Positions 17,698 to 30,545 are shown, counted from the first letter of the stretch. The stretch: DNA of 64,000 nt from Callipepla californica brunnescens (GCA_023055505.1 JALIRH010000004.1:51279115-51343114); one strand, 5' to 3'. Notes: a model not told the origin generated them from the letters alone. Numbers and translations are program-made.

Positions 17698-19290
17698 ATG
17701 TTGGGTGCTGTCAGCTACACTGCTGTCCAGCCGACAGCCGTTGGCATTCATCAGTTACACATTGCTGTCAGGCCGACAGCCATTGCGGTCCATCAGAACC
17801 AGAGAATGAGAGAATCAGGGATTAGGAGAATCACAAATTCACAGGCATGGCAGCGGTGCCCCAGGGGAATGGTAGCTTTGTTGCCTTCCTTGAAGATCAT
17901 GGGTGTTCTTTGTGTTTTCGGACTTCTGTTCTGGTTAATATGGAAGATCGAGAAAAAGTTCAGGGAGGATCAAGACAACAGTGATGAGGAGAGCTGCAGC
18001 AGGGAGGAGGAGCAAGAGCAGGAGGAGCAGCAGGAGCAGGAGGCTGAGGAGCAGGAGGAGAAGGAGGTGAAGGTCCAGGATGAGCAGAACGATAGTGGTG
18101 AGGTGGAGGAAGAGGAGGTAGAAAAGCTGCAGGAAGAAGATGAGGAGGAGAACGTGCAAGAGGAAGGAGTTCATCAGTCACGTTTCCTTCCAGAATCTTT
18201 TGGGCCAAACGAGGACCTTAAGGAACTTGGAGACAGTCTGCTGTACCTAGTGAATATCCTCATCGATATAGCTCAGAATGTTGTGTTAGATACATTCTTT
18301 CCAGTACCAGAGCAATCCTTTGTGGTGGGCAGTACCTACGAAGGCTGGGGTCTCCCTGTGGGGGAAACTGTCTTCCGCTTTCTTGTGTCCCTGAAACCCC
18401 GACGTGGGCACATTTTCCACCTGGAACTGGGCACCACACGGGAGCTGCCAATACAGAACTCCCGTATCCGTGTAGAGCTGAAATGCACGTGTGGGCAGGA
18501 GCAGGATCTGAAAATGCTGTGTTTCCTCCACACCTCTGCGGACGAGCTGAGAAATCAGCAACCCAGCCTCCTAGACACCCTCTGCAGTGGCCCCTACCTA
18601 GACGTGGAGAAGACTGCCCGCTGGTTCGGGGCGGTGTTCAAAAATGCCTGGAAATGCGTGCCTCTGTCAGCAGCATGCCGCTTGAATGCGGTGCACTTCA
18701 AGCGCTCCTGCAGGTTTCAACTGACTCCTATGATCCAAAGAACATTCTTGATCGATGTCATGTTTGGCGTACAGCAAGGCAATACTGACATCTTTCTGAG
18801 CAGCCAGGAGTCAGAGGCTGCTTATACACCCAGCACAGCCTGGCCGCAGACCTGTGCAGTGGCAGAGGCAAAGTTCTTCAAGCATGTAGCCGCCCGTGCT
18901 GGGGAGGACAGTTTCCACCTGGGATGTCTGAAAGCGTGTGCCTACATCCTGGTGGGCTACAACTTTTCCCCCTATGAGCTGAAGACAGTGCTCATGCACC
19001 TCCTGACTGCCATCCCTGTGGAATGCTGGAGTCAGAGTTACTTTGTGCAGCGGATGGAGGACATCTTGCACTACCTGCGCTGCTGCGTGGAGGAGAAACG
19101 GCTGGACCACTTCCTCATAGGAAATAAAGCGGTGCCTGCGGAGATTATCTTGCCGTGGGAATTCCGAGTGTCCGTACCGCCCAACCTGTTCCAGCGTGTG
19201 GCACGGGATCCAGACAGACATGAGCAGGCGCTGTATGAAACGGAGATGCTGCGAGATTGCTTCAAAACTCTGCTGACAAGTGGGAAATGA
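17698..19290 (+). CDS. ITPRIP-like protein, copy B
   Basis: An intact 530-codon frame differing from copy A at only a few residues: a Gly in place of Val in the membrane segment (VFGLLFW), S47N, Cys-to-Arg in HYLRCCVEEKR, and Arg-to-Cys in RDCFKTLL near the end. The likely starts are the same (17869 or 17899 rather than 17698). The near identity to A over the UTRs as well suggests recent duplication or gene conversion. Confidence 0.75.
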   Translation: MLGAVSYTAVQPTAVGIHQLHIAVRPTAIAVHQNQRMRESGIRRITNSQAWQRCPRGMVALLPSLKIMGVLCVFGLLFWLIWKIEKKFREDQDNSDEESCSREEEQEQEEQQEQEAEEQEEKEVKVQDEQNDSGEVEEEEVEKLQEEDEEENVQEEGVHQSRFLPESFGPNEDLKELGDSLLYLVNILIDIAQNVVLDTFFPVPEQSFVVGSTYEGWGLPVGETVFRFLVSLKPRRGHIFHLELGTTRELPIQNSRIRVELKCTCGQEQDLKMLCFLHTSADELRNQQPSLLDTLCSGPYLDVEKTARWFGAVFKNAWKCVPLSAACRLNAVHFKRSCRFQLTPMIQRTFLIDVMFGVQQGNTDIFLSSQESEAAYTPSTAWPQTCAVAEAKFFKHVAARAGEDSFHLGCLKACAYILVGYNFSPYELKTVLMHLLTAIPVECWSQSYFVQRMEDILHYLRCCVEEKRLDHFLIGNKAVPAEIILPWEFRVSVPPNLFQRVARDPDRHEQALYETEMLRDCFKTLLTSGK

Positions 19291-19592
19291 CAGACTTCCA
19301 CTTGTCCCACAGCCGAGCAAGGCGGACGTGGAGAAGACGCTCCTCAGTAATCATCCATCAAATGAGCTGTGCGTGTCTGAGTGCTACAGAAGCCCAGGCT
19401 CCTATCTGCTTGCAGTCGGACTGCAGAATGCAGCCAATTTTTCCATGACGTGCAGATTGACCGGAGTCCTCCTCTCCTACTCCTGCAGCTTGGCAAAATC
19501 CTGTTAAATCTGAGGCCACATGCTCTCCACACACCCTTCACAAGAGAGTTTTCCAGTTTTATCCATACTGTTATTTGTCTGTTTTTTGACTT

Positions 19593-19598
19593 AATAAA
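19593..19598 (+). promoter_or_regulatory. Poly(A) signal of copy B
   Basis: AATAAA in the same position relative to the stop as in copy A, with the GT-rich element retained. Confidence 0.7.
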
Positions 19599-20009
19599 TA
19601 ATGTTCACCTCAACCAACAGGTTGCAGTGTTTTGGTTTCCAGTCTCCCCCCATCCCCTGCGAGAGAGGGTGTGAGCAGACGGCCGCGTGGTTCTGAGCTG
19701 CGTGCCAGCCCCAAAAACAAAGCATAACTGTCCCGCTCTGTGGGAAGGTTAGGATGTCACAGGCAGGCTCCAGGATAACCTGCTCCCCTGCATCCTCTTT
19801 CCCAAACTTACCGCTGTGGAAGGACAGACAAATATACAAAACAGTGACCGAGTGTTGACGGAAGGGGCCAGAGGGGAATGTTTATGTTTAAAGTATAAAA
19901 CAGGTACTTGACAGCATGACCTGGTATCTGATCGAAAGCAATGACCAGGTGCTATTTGAGGTGTTTAGATAACAACCATTTGCTGTTGTTTAGATGACTA
20001 AGGGATTTA

Positions 20010-20352
20010 TGTTTTATTTGGTCTCTGTATGATCAGCGAAGCGTCGCCATAGAGTGTGAACCTGCAGTACTCAGCTGTCAATGGTTTGTGGGCTGGTTCG
20101 GCCCGGTTCCATGACAACTGAGGAAGGAGACCCACGGGCCCACACCCCGGACAAGGGGAACAGGGAAAGGGAAAAGGGAAAAGGGAGATGGGCCCCGAAA
20201 CAAAACAGCAGCAACGATCTGAGGAGGAAAGCTAATTTACTAAATAAGATATCAGAAAGCAAAATAACACAATATAATACAATATTTGGAATGGAGGCTA
20301 ATGAATCAAATAAGTGAGCAAGAGAGAGTGTCCGAAAAACCGAAGGTCTTAG
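20010..20352 (-). mobile_element. LTR R/U5-type fragment, unit 2
   Basis: As at 5290-5640 but joined directly to RT connection sequence at 20366, without the intervening integrase segment of units 1 and 3. The purine-rich stretch near 20155-20190 is a little longer. Confidence 0.6.
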
Positions 20353-23300
20353 GCTACCGCTGAAAAGTACTTTTTGAAAAGTATCCTACTGATTTCTTTT
20401 TCCTGGCCCATTCCTGGGTCAGTACTCCAAAAGCAGTCCCTTTGTCTGTATTTACAAAAAAGGTTAAACGGTCTTTTTATAGCAGGTAAGCTTAACACTC
20501 GTGCATTAACAAGATCTGCCTTTAAATCTTCTAATCTTTGCTCATCCTTCTGACTCCACTCCACTTTACCAATCCATCTTGAACTACTTTCTGGTCTAAA
20601 AACTTTACCTTACTACTATAATTCTCAGTATATTGTTTACAGTATCCTAGCAGCCCTAAGATCTGCCTCACCGGCCTTTTACTCCTCGGGGCTTTTTTTA
20701 AAGATAAAATCCCATTTATCCGTTCTGGATCTAATTTCATAATTTCCCTTTCTTAACCAATGTCCCAAATATTTCACTTCCTCTTCTGTAAATTGTAATT
20801 TTACCTTTGAAACTTTCAACCCCTTTGAACCTAAGAAATTTAATAATTTAATGCTCCCCTGTCTAACTGTTTCCTTGTCTGTTTCAGCTAATAGTAAATC
20901 ATCTGCGTATTGTACTAAGGTTACCTGTGGGTTTGAGTCATCGGTTTTTAGGACTTGCTCAAGGGCTTGTCCAAACAAGTTAGGGGATTCTGTGAGTCCC
21001 TGTGGGAGCACTATCCATCTAAGTTGTTGCTTTCTACGGGTGTTTGGATCTTCCCCTTTGAAGGCAAAGTAGTCTCTGCATTCTGCTTTCAGGGGGCAGG
21101 TCCAAAAAGCATCCTTTAAATCAATTACACTGTGCCACTTAGATTCTGGGTTTCATTGACTGAGCAGGGCATAAGGGGTTTGCCACTACTGGGAAACGGG
21201 TAATTGTTCTCTTATTCATTTCCCTTAAGTTGTGGAACAATCTGTATGTGTCATCAGGTGTGGGGTTTTTTTGTTGGTTTTTCTTTGTTTGTTTTGTTTT
21301 GTTTTGTTTTGTTTACAGGGAATATAGGAGTATTACAGGGAGACGTACAGGGCTGTAATCAGGGCTCTAATAGCCAATAGGCCTTTAGATATTAATTTTT
21401 CAATTTACCTTCCTGTGAAATAGGATATTGTTTGATGCTAATTGGGATCCCTGGATCCTTTACTGTTACTTCAGAGGGTTCTATGTCTAACTTCCCTACT
21501 GATTCTGGAGTATACCAAACTTCTGGGTTAATTCTAGCCTCATCTTCTATCGTTAGAGTACATGGCTTAACAGTTCTCTATCTTTTACTTCCAAATTGAT
21601 TCCTAACTCCACAATTCAATCTCTCCCTAGCCAATTATATTCTGCTTTAGATACCAATAAGAAAACCCAATTCCACAGGTGCTAGGTGATTCTATTTCTA
21701 CCTGCTTTATAACAGGGTACCATAAAAGGCTCCCTTTTGCTCCAATTACTAGTAGCTTTTCCGAGGATAAAGAACGTCCTCGAGGTAAATATTGAACAGT
21801 CGATCTTTCTGCCCCAGAGTCTACCAAAAATTCCATTTCCTGACGCTGAGAACCCAGTTTCAATTTTATCAAGGGCTCTTTTCTATCCAGGGTCCCCAGC
21901 ACATAAAGCCCCTGACCCCCTCAGTCCTCCTTAAACATTGTCTCGTCCTGGATTCTCTTTCTATAGTCTTTCTTCATGTGTCCCTTTTTCTGACAGTAGA
22001 AGCATTCTACTGTCCTCATATCTCTGGGTCTCGTCTGGTTAGGTTAAAGCACGTTGTCTGCCTGAGGAATATTCCCTCTTCTCCTTGCCTGAAACACCCC
22101 CATCTGTCCTTCTTTTACCGCAGATCTCAGAAGTTTTGCATGCCTCTTCTGAGTCTCCTCCTCTCACCTTACATATACTTTCTGAGCCTCTCTTTAGCAA
22201 TTCGTCTAATCCTCTCTTCTGCCAATCCTCCAATTTCTCTGTTTTCCCTCAAATATCCAGGACCTAGCTACAAACTGCATTTTCAGGAGAGCTTGCCGCA
22301 CAGGGGTAGCAGGATCTAATCCTGAATATAACTAACTTTTTTGGGTAGTCTCTCAAACTACTCGGTAGGAGTTTCATCTTTTTTTTTTTTTTTTGCTCGC
22401 TAAAAAGCCTTATTAAGATTCTCTAATCCCTTGAATAAAAAGAACTCGCAAATCTGCCATGTGAGTACGATGTTCCTGGTTCTGATTATCCCAACTGGGC
22501 CATTGTAAGGGCCACTCTATATCTGCTCCTGGGCCAGCCTGGTGTTGCTGATCCCAAATTTGCATACCTACCCTCCTGATCATATCCCTTTCTTCCGCTG
22601 TTAATAGTATGCCCAAAATTGCCTGTATCTCATCCCAGGTATAAAGGCTGGGACCTAGCCTCTCTGAGAACCCTGAAGGATCCTCTAGCAAATTCCCCAT
22701 CTCCTTCTTAAATTCCCTTACGTCTCCTGAGTTTAAGGGAACTGAAACATATCCAACTCCTGGGTTTGATCCCCCGGTGGCTACGGGTATTTCTCTTAAA
22801 GGGAGAAGGTTTCTTCCTCGACTCTCTCTCCTGCCTAGTTTCCCTTCTAGCGATCCTTTTCCTAGGGAAGTCTAGGGGTTCAGATTCAGGTTCGTCTCCT
22901 GAATCAGATTCAGCATGCTCCAGAGGAGCTACTGGATTCTGTGCGGGGGGGAGGGTATGGGAGGGGGGGGGGGGGGGGGCGGGGGGGGGATAGTGTATAA
23001 TGTCCTCCTCTGTTGTATTCCTTTTTTTTTTTTTTTTTTTTTTTAAACTAAAGGGAATACAAAGGTTCGAAAATCAGATTCTACCCATAATTTGGCATAC
23101 TCGCTCTCTCCTAGATTGAAAGGCTGCTTTTCATTCACATAAGTATTTAGAGCCTGGCAGATCCGGTCCTCAAAGGATCCGAATACTGGCCAGAACAACT
23201 GATCTACCCTTATCTGTTTTCCTCCCCACACCTCCATACAGTAATGTACCATCTTCACCTCACTCTTTCCTCGTCTAGAGGGAGAATTGCCCCAGTGTTT

Positions 23301-23363
23301 TAACATTAAACCTAGGGGGCTTTCGAGTGGTGTGTCTGGTAGCTTCACCTGCGAGCCACCCAT
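20353..23363 (-). mobile_element. Defective gammaretrovirus-like gag-pro-RT, unit 2
   Basis: Same order as unit 1: MA 23363-23043, linker with G/C tract, CA with open stretch 22700-22413 (no stop where unit 1 has one), zinc knuckle with the same Cys-to-Tyr change, UGA 21921-21923, protease 21902-21627 (DSGAERS), RT palm 21011-20679 (YADD), thumb and connection to 20353. The integrase tail is absent from this copy. Confidence 0.8.
22944..22990. repeat. Hypervariable G tract, unit 2
   Basis: Long runs of G interrupted by single A, T or C within the gag proline linker. The corresponding tract differs in length and interruptions at 9030-9060 and 37671-37707. Confidence 0.8.
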
Positions 23364-23369
23364 GGGGTC

Positions 23370-23820
23370 AGAGGGCTTACTTGGCCTCTGGAGGACAGCT
23401 AATTTACTAAATAAGATATCAGGAAGCAAAATAACTAACACAATAGAATACAGTATCATTGGAATGGAGGCTAATGAATCAAATAAAGTGAGCAAGAGAG
23501 AGCGTCCGATAAACCCAAGGCCTTACGCTAACGCTGAAGGCGGACGGCAGCGAGCACCCACTGCCGAGTGATCCCGAAGGAAAGAGAGTGTCCCGTGACC
23601 GCAGACGGTTTTGATCTTTTCCCTCTGAGCGGAAAACACGTAAAAATACAAAGCATCGCAAAGTCCTCTGGGGAATGGAGTTCTCCCTCTCTTCGGAGAT
23701 AGGCATACCCACAACTATCGACCCACAGAGCTGCAGCATTAACTCTCCAACTCCCAATACACCACATGATGTTATGATGTGGAATCTCAGCAATACAAGA
23801 AAAATCATAAAACCGTGACA
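23370..23820 (-). mobile_element. LTR with polypurine tract, unit 2
   Basis: TGTCACGG start at 23820, polypurine tract at 23821-23834, and the same short spacing to MA as in unit 1. Confidence 0.7.
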
Positions 23821-23962
23821 TTCCACCCCTTTTTCAACACCATTCCATCATGCTTCATATACATATATGAATATATCTTTCTGTAGATATATGTATGTGT
23901 GTGTATATAGAGACAGATAGCTACATACAGAAATAACTATGAACAGATATTAAATACAAACA

Positions 23963-24413
23963 CACGTGTTGTGGTTTTGCGGTTTTGATGCCGGTACTCC
24001 ACATCAGAAGGTCACGCAGGCAGTGAATGCTGCGGGGAGCAGCAGAGGGGCGGAGCTCCGCACCGGACGCCAGGCGCGCGCGGCTCTGGGCGCGCTCTCT
24101 CGGCTCCCGTGGAAATTCAGCACGAGTGCTTCCCGTGCAGTTCCTCCGTGACGTAAGCTCCCAGTTTTCTGGTTTGGAACTTTGTCTCTCTCTCAGTTGT
24201 TCAATTGTATGAGATTTGGTAAAGTTACCGTTCCTTCTCAGCTCGTGCCGTTGGTTTTTTTTACAGACCCATCTATTCCCTCTGTTCCCCCTCCCCCGGG
24301 AGCGCGCGGCTCTGCTGGGGCGGCCGCTGACGGTGCCGTTTTTTTTTCTTTCTTCCCTTTCTCTCTCCCTTCTCGGTTTCCCTTGGGTTGCTGTCACGGA
24401 TAACACCGTGACA
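23963..24413. other. CpG-rich segment, unit 2
   Basis: Essentially identical to 10030-10480, with the inverted repeat at 24392-24413. A minus-strand frame runs unbroken from RNase H through this segment (25225-23921), but its composition past RNase H is that of GC-rich non-coding sequence. Confidence 0.45.
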
Positions 24414-24527
24414 ACATACAACATACATAGATACGTGGAATTACTGAGGGCGCTCTCCAGACATCCAATTCCCTTGTGGTACACATTGAACATCCCCATT
24501 CTTCTGCACCGCTTATTTTTCTTTTTT

Positions 24528-26257
24528 TTTTCTTTTTCTTTTTCAGTCAGCTCAACTTTGGCAGCTCGATCTACCTGATGGTTATTTTGTTGTGCTTCAG
24601 TTGCCCGGCTCTTAGGAGCATGAGCATCTACATGGCGCACCTTTACAACCATGTTCTTTATTCGGGCAGCAGTATCTTTCCACAGTTCAGCAGCCCAAAT
24701 AGGTTTACCCTTCCGTTGCCAGCCATTTCGTTCCCATTGCTGTAACCACCCCCATAGAGCATTTGCCACCATCCATGAGTCAGGGTAAAGATAAAGCACT
24801 GGCCACCTCTCACGTTCAGCAGTACTGAAGGCTAATTGGACAGCCTTTACCTCTGCAAATTGGCTCGATTCTCCTTCTCCTTCAGTGGCCTCTGCAGCTC
24901 GTCGCGTGGGGCTCCACGCAGCAGATTTCCATCTGCGGTGCTTTCCCACAAAGCGACACGATCCATCTGTGAACAGGGCATATCTCTTCTCATCTTCTGG
25001 CAGTTCGTTATATGGTGGGGCTTCTTTAGCACGTGACACCTCCTCTGCTGGTGTTGTTCCAAACTTTCTACCTTCAGGCCAGTCCATGATCACCTCCAGG
25101 ATTCCTGGACGGTTGGGGTTCCCCATCCGAGCTCGCTGTGTAATCAGCGCAGTCCACTTACTCCAAGTGGCATCAGTAGCATGATGGGTGGAGGGAACCG
25201 TTCCTTTGAACATCCAGTTCAGCACTGGCAGTCGAGGTGCCAGAAGGAGCTGCGTTTCAGAACCGATTACTCTGGAAGCAGCTCAGACGCCCTCGTATGC
25301 GGCCAAGATCTCCTTCTCAGTTGGAGTGTAGCGCTCCTCAGACCCCCTGTATGCTCGACTCCAGAAACCAAGGGGTCGGCCTCGGGTCTCTCCAGTAGCT
25401 CTTTGCCACAAACTCCAAGTGGGACCTTCCTTTCCAGCAGCAGTGTAGAGGATGTTCTTTACATCCTGTCCCGTCCGCACTGGCCCCAGGGCCACGGCAC
25501 GGGCTATCTCCTGCTTCATTTGCTCAAAAGCCTGCTGCTGCTCAGGACCCCACACAAAATCATTCTTCTTCCGCGTCACCTGATAAAGGGGGCTCGCAGT
25601 GAGGCTGTAGTTTGGAACATGCATTCTCCAAAAGCCCACTACACCCAAAAAAGCTTGGGTTTCTGTCTTACTGGTGGGTGGAGACATGGCAGTAATTTTG
25701 TCAATCACATCTGTAGGGATGTGACGACGTCCGTCTTGCCACTCTGTACCTAGGAACTGAATTTCCTGTGCAGGCCCTTTCAATTTGCTTCGCTTAATAG
25801 CGAAGCCAGCTCGCAGGAGGATGTGGATTATTGTCTCTCCTTTCTCAAAAACTTCCTCTGCTGTATTGCCCCATTCAGCAATGTCATCAATGTACTGCAG
25901 ATGCTCAGGAGCACCGCCCTGTTCCAGTGCACTTTGGATCAACCCATGGCAAATGGTTGGGCTGTGCTTCCAGCCCTGGGGCAAACGGTTCCAGGTGTAC
26001 TGAACGCCCCTCCAGGTGAAGGCAAACTGTGGCCTGCATTCTGTGGCCAAGGGAATTGAAAAGAAGGCAGTAGCAGTGTCAGTGGTGGCATACCACTTGG
26101 CTGCTTTTGACTCCAGTTCGTACTGGAGTTGTAGCGTGTCCGGCACAGCAGCACTCAGTGGAGGTGTGACTTCGTTCAGGCCACGGTAATCTGCCGTCAT
26201 CCTCTGTCTCCTTGCAGAGAAAAGAGGAATACTGCAGTCCTCTTCAGCTCTAATCAC
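24528..26257 (-). pseudogene. ERVL RT and RNase H, unit 2
   Basis: Same content as 10595-12334, with the identical TGA at 25280-25282, showing that the nonsense change predates unit duplication. The poly(T)/pyrimidine run at its left end differs in length from the other units. Confidence 0.85.
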
Positions 26258-26262
26258 GCATG

Positions 26263-27303
26263 CTTCAAGGAAGATTTCCGCTTCTTTTTCTTTTTCAGTT
26301 CCTTAGAAGGTCACTACTATCTGTAGTTCACTGTGCAGGTGTCAAAACAAGACGCTGTGGCTCCAATTTACAAAAACATCTGCATATCTATTTTTAAGAC
26401 TTCTACAGACTACATAGTTCGAAGAGAAGGAAAAGAAAAACCCGTGGAAAAGTACTGACACATCTGTCTTGAGGCGGTTTGATTAACAAGTACTGAAAGT
26501 ACAGAACTCAGTTTCTATCACAATCCCCCCTTTTCTTTTTTATCATCTTGTTCATCAAACCATGTCACGGCATCTTGAGCTAAAACATGACCTTTCCCTT
26601 TTAATTTTTTCAGGCGGTGTTTCATTGCTGCAGACATCTTATTCGGTGTATAGAGACTAGAAGCCAGCATTAAGGTAGGACTTAGTGAAGTAAACCATTT
26701 ATCTATTTTCTAATTGGTGGGGGTTGTTGTCCATTCTCACCATTGTTGTCCTTGACAATCATATTGTTTCAGTTGTTGGTGTACTCGTTTTCCAAACGGA
26801 ATGCCTTCAAGTTATTTCCTCAAGTTCTTAACCCCCCCCTTTCTCTCTCTCTTTTTTTTTTTTTTTTTTTTTTTTCCCAATGCCAATCTAAATTAATACA
26901 GTGAGCACTTTCAGTATTGCTTCGTGAGTGAGGAGATTAGGAGACAAAGATCAAGGTGATTTCACCTCGGAGGTTATTCTCATAGCCCCACCGTTGTACG
27001 ACTGTGCCTCCCTCGCCTCCTCTTTTGCTTAGAGCAGCAGGGTGCATGATCTTCTCGGCAGCAGTCGTATTCTTCAGGGGAACCTCTTCTGTCCTTGCCT
27101 TATAAGTCTCCCCAGTCTCTATCTGTAGTTCCTTTTTGGATTTTTGAAAGTATCTTTTTGATTGCTCACAGAACTATCTCCCAGCTATCTTAAAAGGTAT
27201 TCATAGGAAGAGTGAGTTCACCAGTGTTCATTATATACAATGCACAATACATATACAATATACATATAAAGCATATAATGGAATAACTGAGTTGTCTTGT
27301 CTG
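26263..27303 (-). mobile_element. Gammaretroviral 3' end, unit 2 (U3, polypurine tract, env-like tail)
   Basis: U3 start at 26522, polypurine tract 26524-26541, env-like tail ending at 26518-26520, and the unresolved remnant to 27303. Equivalent to 12340-13378, with a longer T run at 26852-26875. Confidence 0.5.
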
Positions 27304-28799
27304 TTAAAGGAAAAACAACAGTTTTACGTTTTTTCTTAGAGTGATTTTTAGATCGTCCGAAGTCTTGGACACCTCCCACTGGGGTCCTGTATCATGGATT
27401 GGTCCTTTCACTGGACTTGCATAGGCCCATCCACGCTCAGCTGTCCAGATCGCTGTTTCTGTTGTTAATAAAACAAGAAAAGGTTCCTCCCATCGAGGAG
27501 TTAGAGACGACACTTTCCATGCTTTAATGAAATCTTTGTCTCCTAGACCGATTTTGTGTATTACCATATCTAGTGGGGGGAGGTGTTGTACCACCAGTCC
27601 TTTCTTTCTTAATTCATTCCTTCTCTAAGTCCTCCCGTAATTTAGCCTTATACTACAATCATGGGTTAAATCTTCATCCGGTTCCCCGTATAAAAATTGA
27701 GCAGGATTTTGCAAGCTTGCAGTTTCTATTTCTATTCATATTTATTCATATTTCAGCAGTCTAGCATCTGTAATCCACTTATCTGCTTTTTATTGTCGTA
27801 CTCTCCTTATGTTAGGTGGAGTATACACCTTTAATTCACCTCCGAAAGTAATCTTCCCTGCTTCTTCTACTAACAGAGCTACAGAGACAATTGCTTGTAA
27901 ACAGACAGGCCGTGAATCGTAAGAACAGCTTCTGTACGGTAAAGACAACTGTAAGTCATCCAGATACAAAGGTGCTACTCCCTATTAATTGATCTGTTGG
28001 GCCAGATGTGTTGGATAATAAGCTTGTCGATGAGAAAGCAGGATCGACATCCTGTTGCCCCAACAGATGTCTCCCTTCAGGAATCATAAGCAGCTCTGCC
28101 CCTTCAAGGTTTGAAAATTGACCCTTAGGTTAGATCCCCTCTATAACCAGAGTTTGGAATGTGATGAAAAGTACTTTTTGAAAAGTATCCTACTGATTTC
28201 TTTTTCCTGGCCCATTCCTGGGTCAGTACTCCAAAAGCAGTCCCTTTGTCTGTATTTACAAAAAAAGTTAAACGGTCTTTTTATAGCAGGTAAGCTTAAC
28301 GCTCGTGCATTAACAAGATCTGCCTTTAAATCTTCTAATCTTTGCTCATCCTTCTGACTCCACTCCACTTTACCAATCCATCTTGTACTAGTTTCTGGTC
28401 TAAAAACTTTACCTTACTGCTATAATTCTCAGTATATTGTTTACAGTATCCTAGCAGCCCTAAGATCTGCCTCACCGGCCTTTTACTCCTCGGGGCTTTT
28501 TTTAAAGATAAAATCCCATTTATCCGTTCTGGATCTAATTTCATAATTTCCCTTTCTTAACCAATGTCCCAAATATTTCACTTCCTCTTCTGTAAACTGT
28601 AATTTTACCTTTGAAACTTTCAACCCCTTTGAACCTAAGAAATTTAATAATTTAATGCTCCCCTGTCTAACTGTTTCCTTGTCTGTTTCAGCTAATAGTA
28701 AATCATCTGCGTATTGTACTAAGGTTACCTGTGAGTTTGAGTCATTGGTTTTTAGGACTTGCTCAAGGGCTTGTCCAAACAAGTTAGGGGATTCTGTGA
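27304..28799 (-). pseudogene. Gammaretrovirus-like RT palm to integrase tail, unit 3
   Basis: As 13379-14868. The integrase/connection junction carries an extra TCTATT (near 27727), shared with unit 1 (near 393) and absent elsewhere. The palm keeps YADD. Confidence 0.75.
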
Positions 28800-28833
28800 G
28801 TCCGTTTCTATCTCAAAATGGACTCAGTTTCTA

Positions 28834-30207
28834 TCACAGAATGGACGCATATGGTGGTGGAAATTTTTGTTCAATGTTTTGAAGTGTAAGAATTAGTTCA
28901 AAAACTGGGCGTTTTCTGTCTTGGCCCTCATATCTGTTGAACGTTGTCACTAGTGTACCGGCGTACCTTTCTGGTGCTGCCTTTGAAAGCTTCTGACATA
29001 TTTCAAGTGTACTCCTTACTTTCTCCGGATCGTGGTCCCGATCGTCAGGATCAAACGTGGGGTCATACAGCATTTCCGCCACAGCTGTTTCTCTCAAATA
29101 CTGGATGCCTTCCTCAATAGCTTTCCATCTTTTCACTTTAGGTGCCAGGTCACTCTTGTAGGGATATCTTTCCCTCACAGCTACTAGCATTCGTTGCCAG
29201 AGGCTGGCGATTCCATCCATATACCTGCTGATCCCTCTGTCAACAGCCGGATCTCGGGCAGTGTTTCCTAGTTGGCGAGCTTCGTTACTATCAAGGGACA
29301 CACTGTTGGCCCCGTTGTCCCAACACCGAAGCAACCAAGTGACAATACTCTCACCCGGACGTCGAATAAACTCCTTTCTTGAGCCTCGGATCTCAGACAT
29401 TTTCGTGGGCCGACGAAACGTGGTAACTTTGACTCTCTCCTCATCTTCATCATCACTGTCTTCTCCATGTCTCTCACTTTTCTTTGTTGCCTTTCTCGAT
29501 GGTGGTGGGGTAGTGCCCTCCCCCTCGCCTATATCTTCCTCTTCTTTCACCACCTCTTCTTTGCGTTCTAGGCGCAAGGACACACGTTTCCATTTCTGGC
29601 CTTCCACAGGGGCAACTGACTTTGATACTGGTGCTTCCTTTGGCTGGTCAGGTGTGACCAGGAGGTTTTCCTCTTTGGTTTGGGCCTCACTTTGGACACT
29701 CTCTCTCTTCATAATAGTATATAAACCTTGGTAAGCATAAGCCAAGCCCCAAATAAGCTGTTCCACCTCAGATCTTTCTGAGCCGCAACACCCTTTACTC
29801 AGATACAGGCCTAGCTCCTCAGGATCCTGCAAACATTCAGGAGTAAAATCCCAGGGCACCGGGGGTCCCCATGCTTCTAATTTCTTTCCTAAAACTCTCC
29901 ACTCTCCCTGCCATTCAACATTCTCTGTTTCTGGGAGAAGCTTCCTGCACATGATGTAAAGTGTTACTACATGCAGGAGGACAAATATCCCAATCATTAA
30001 CACCATCCCTAAGCTGTAATCTTGAAAATTCATAAGGAACTGAGAGGGGAACCTGGACACCCATTTAAACAGCGTATGGTTTGTTAACATGGTATCATTT
30101 GTTCCATTAGCCGGGGTGCCCAGGTATCTGGCAGGTGCCTCCATCACTGCCTTTAGTTCATTATATAGGGACCAGTCCCAATGGAACAGGATGGCAAGCT
30201 TAAGCAA
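28834..30207 (-). CDS. ERVL Gag-like open frame, unit 3
   Basis: 457 open codons like 14903-16276. The differences fall in the first half (V11D, K18E, a two-residue change in the hydrophobic segment, and two in the linker); the C-terminal 250 residues are identical. That clustering suggests gene conversion of the 3' part or relaxed constraint at the N-terminus. Confidence 0.65.
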   Translation of the reverse strand: MLKLAILFHWDWSLYNELKAVMEAPARYLGTPANGTNDTMLTNHTLFKWVSRFPSQFLMNFQDYSLGMVLMIGIFVLLHVVTLYIMCRKLLPETENVEWQGEWRVLGKKLEAWGPPVPWDFTPECLQDPEELGLYLSKGCCGSERSEVEQLIWGLAYAYQGLYTIMKRESVQSEAQTKEENLLVTPDQPKEAPVSKSVAPVEGQKWKRVSLRLERKEEVVKEEEDIGEGEGTTPPPSRKATKKSERHGEDSDDEDEERVKVTTFRRPTKMSEIRGSRKEFIRRPGESIVTWLLRCWDNGANSVSLDSNEARQLGNTARDPAVDRGISRYMDGIASLWQRMLVAVRERYPYKSDLAPKVKRWKAIEEGIQYLRETAVAEMLYDPTFDPDDRDHDPEKVRSTLEICQKLSKAAPERYAGTLVTTFNRYEGQDRKRPVFELILTLQNIEQKFPPPYASIL

Positions 30208-30240
30208 GTTCCAGTATGTTTTGAGCTTTAAAAGGGAAAA

Positions 30241-30545
30241 AGCGGTGAAATACTGTCCGCGTGGAGGCAGTTTGCGTACAGCAAAGGTTTGGGTACAGCA
30301 TCTTCCTGAGCAGCCAGGAGGCAGAGGCCGACGTTACGGCCGGCACAAGGAGGCCGCAGAGCCCTTCAGGCACGTGGCCAGGCATGCTCGACATGGCAGT
30401 TTGCATGTCAGATACCTGCAGCGGTGCACCCCTATCCTGGTGGCCTCTGGCATTTATACGTATGCCACGGCAGTCCGGCCTCCAGGCTTGCCTGGGCCAC
30501 ACGGAGTACAGAGGAGCTGTCTTGGGCGGCACAGAAAAAGTACCT
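30241..30545 (+). pseudogene. Decayed ITPRIPL 3' fragment, unit 3
   Basis: Third copy of the old C-terminal fragment, with its own substitutions (for example gcctctggcatttatac where the others have gccactggcatttctac). Confidence 0.65.

Larger units (their letters stand above)
13410..27334. repeat. Composite amplicon, unit 2
   Basis: The complete copy of the host-plus-virus segment. It is 516 bp longer than the unit 1 spacing: it includes the RT palm plus ERVL gag block (about 14540-15885) missing from unit 1, and lacks the extra integrase/RT segment (about 5646-6440) of units 1 and 3. Confidence 0.9.

Noticed and set aside
23921..25225. 434-codon minus-strand ORF as a single gene
   Set aside because: The right half is ERVL RNase H; the left half runs through CpG-rich and AT-repeat sequence with no viral or host motif, so the open frame there is chance.
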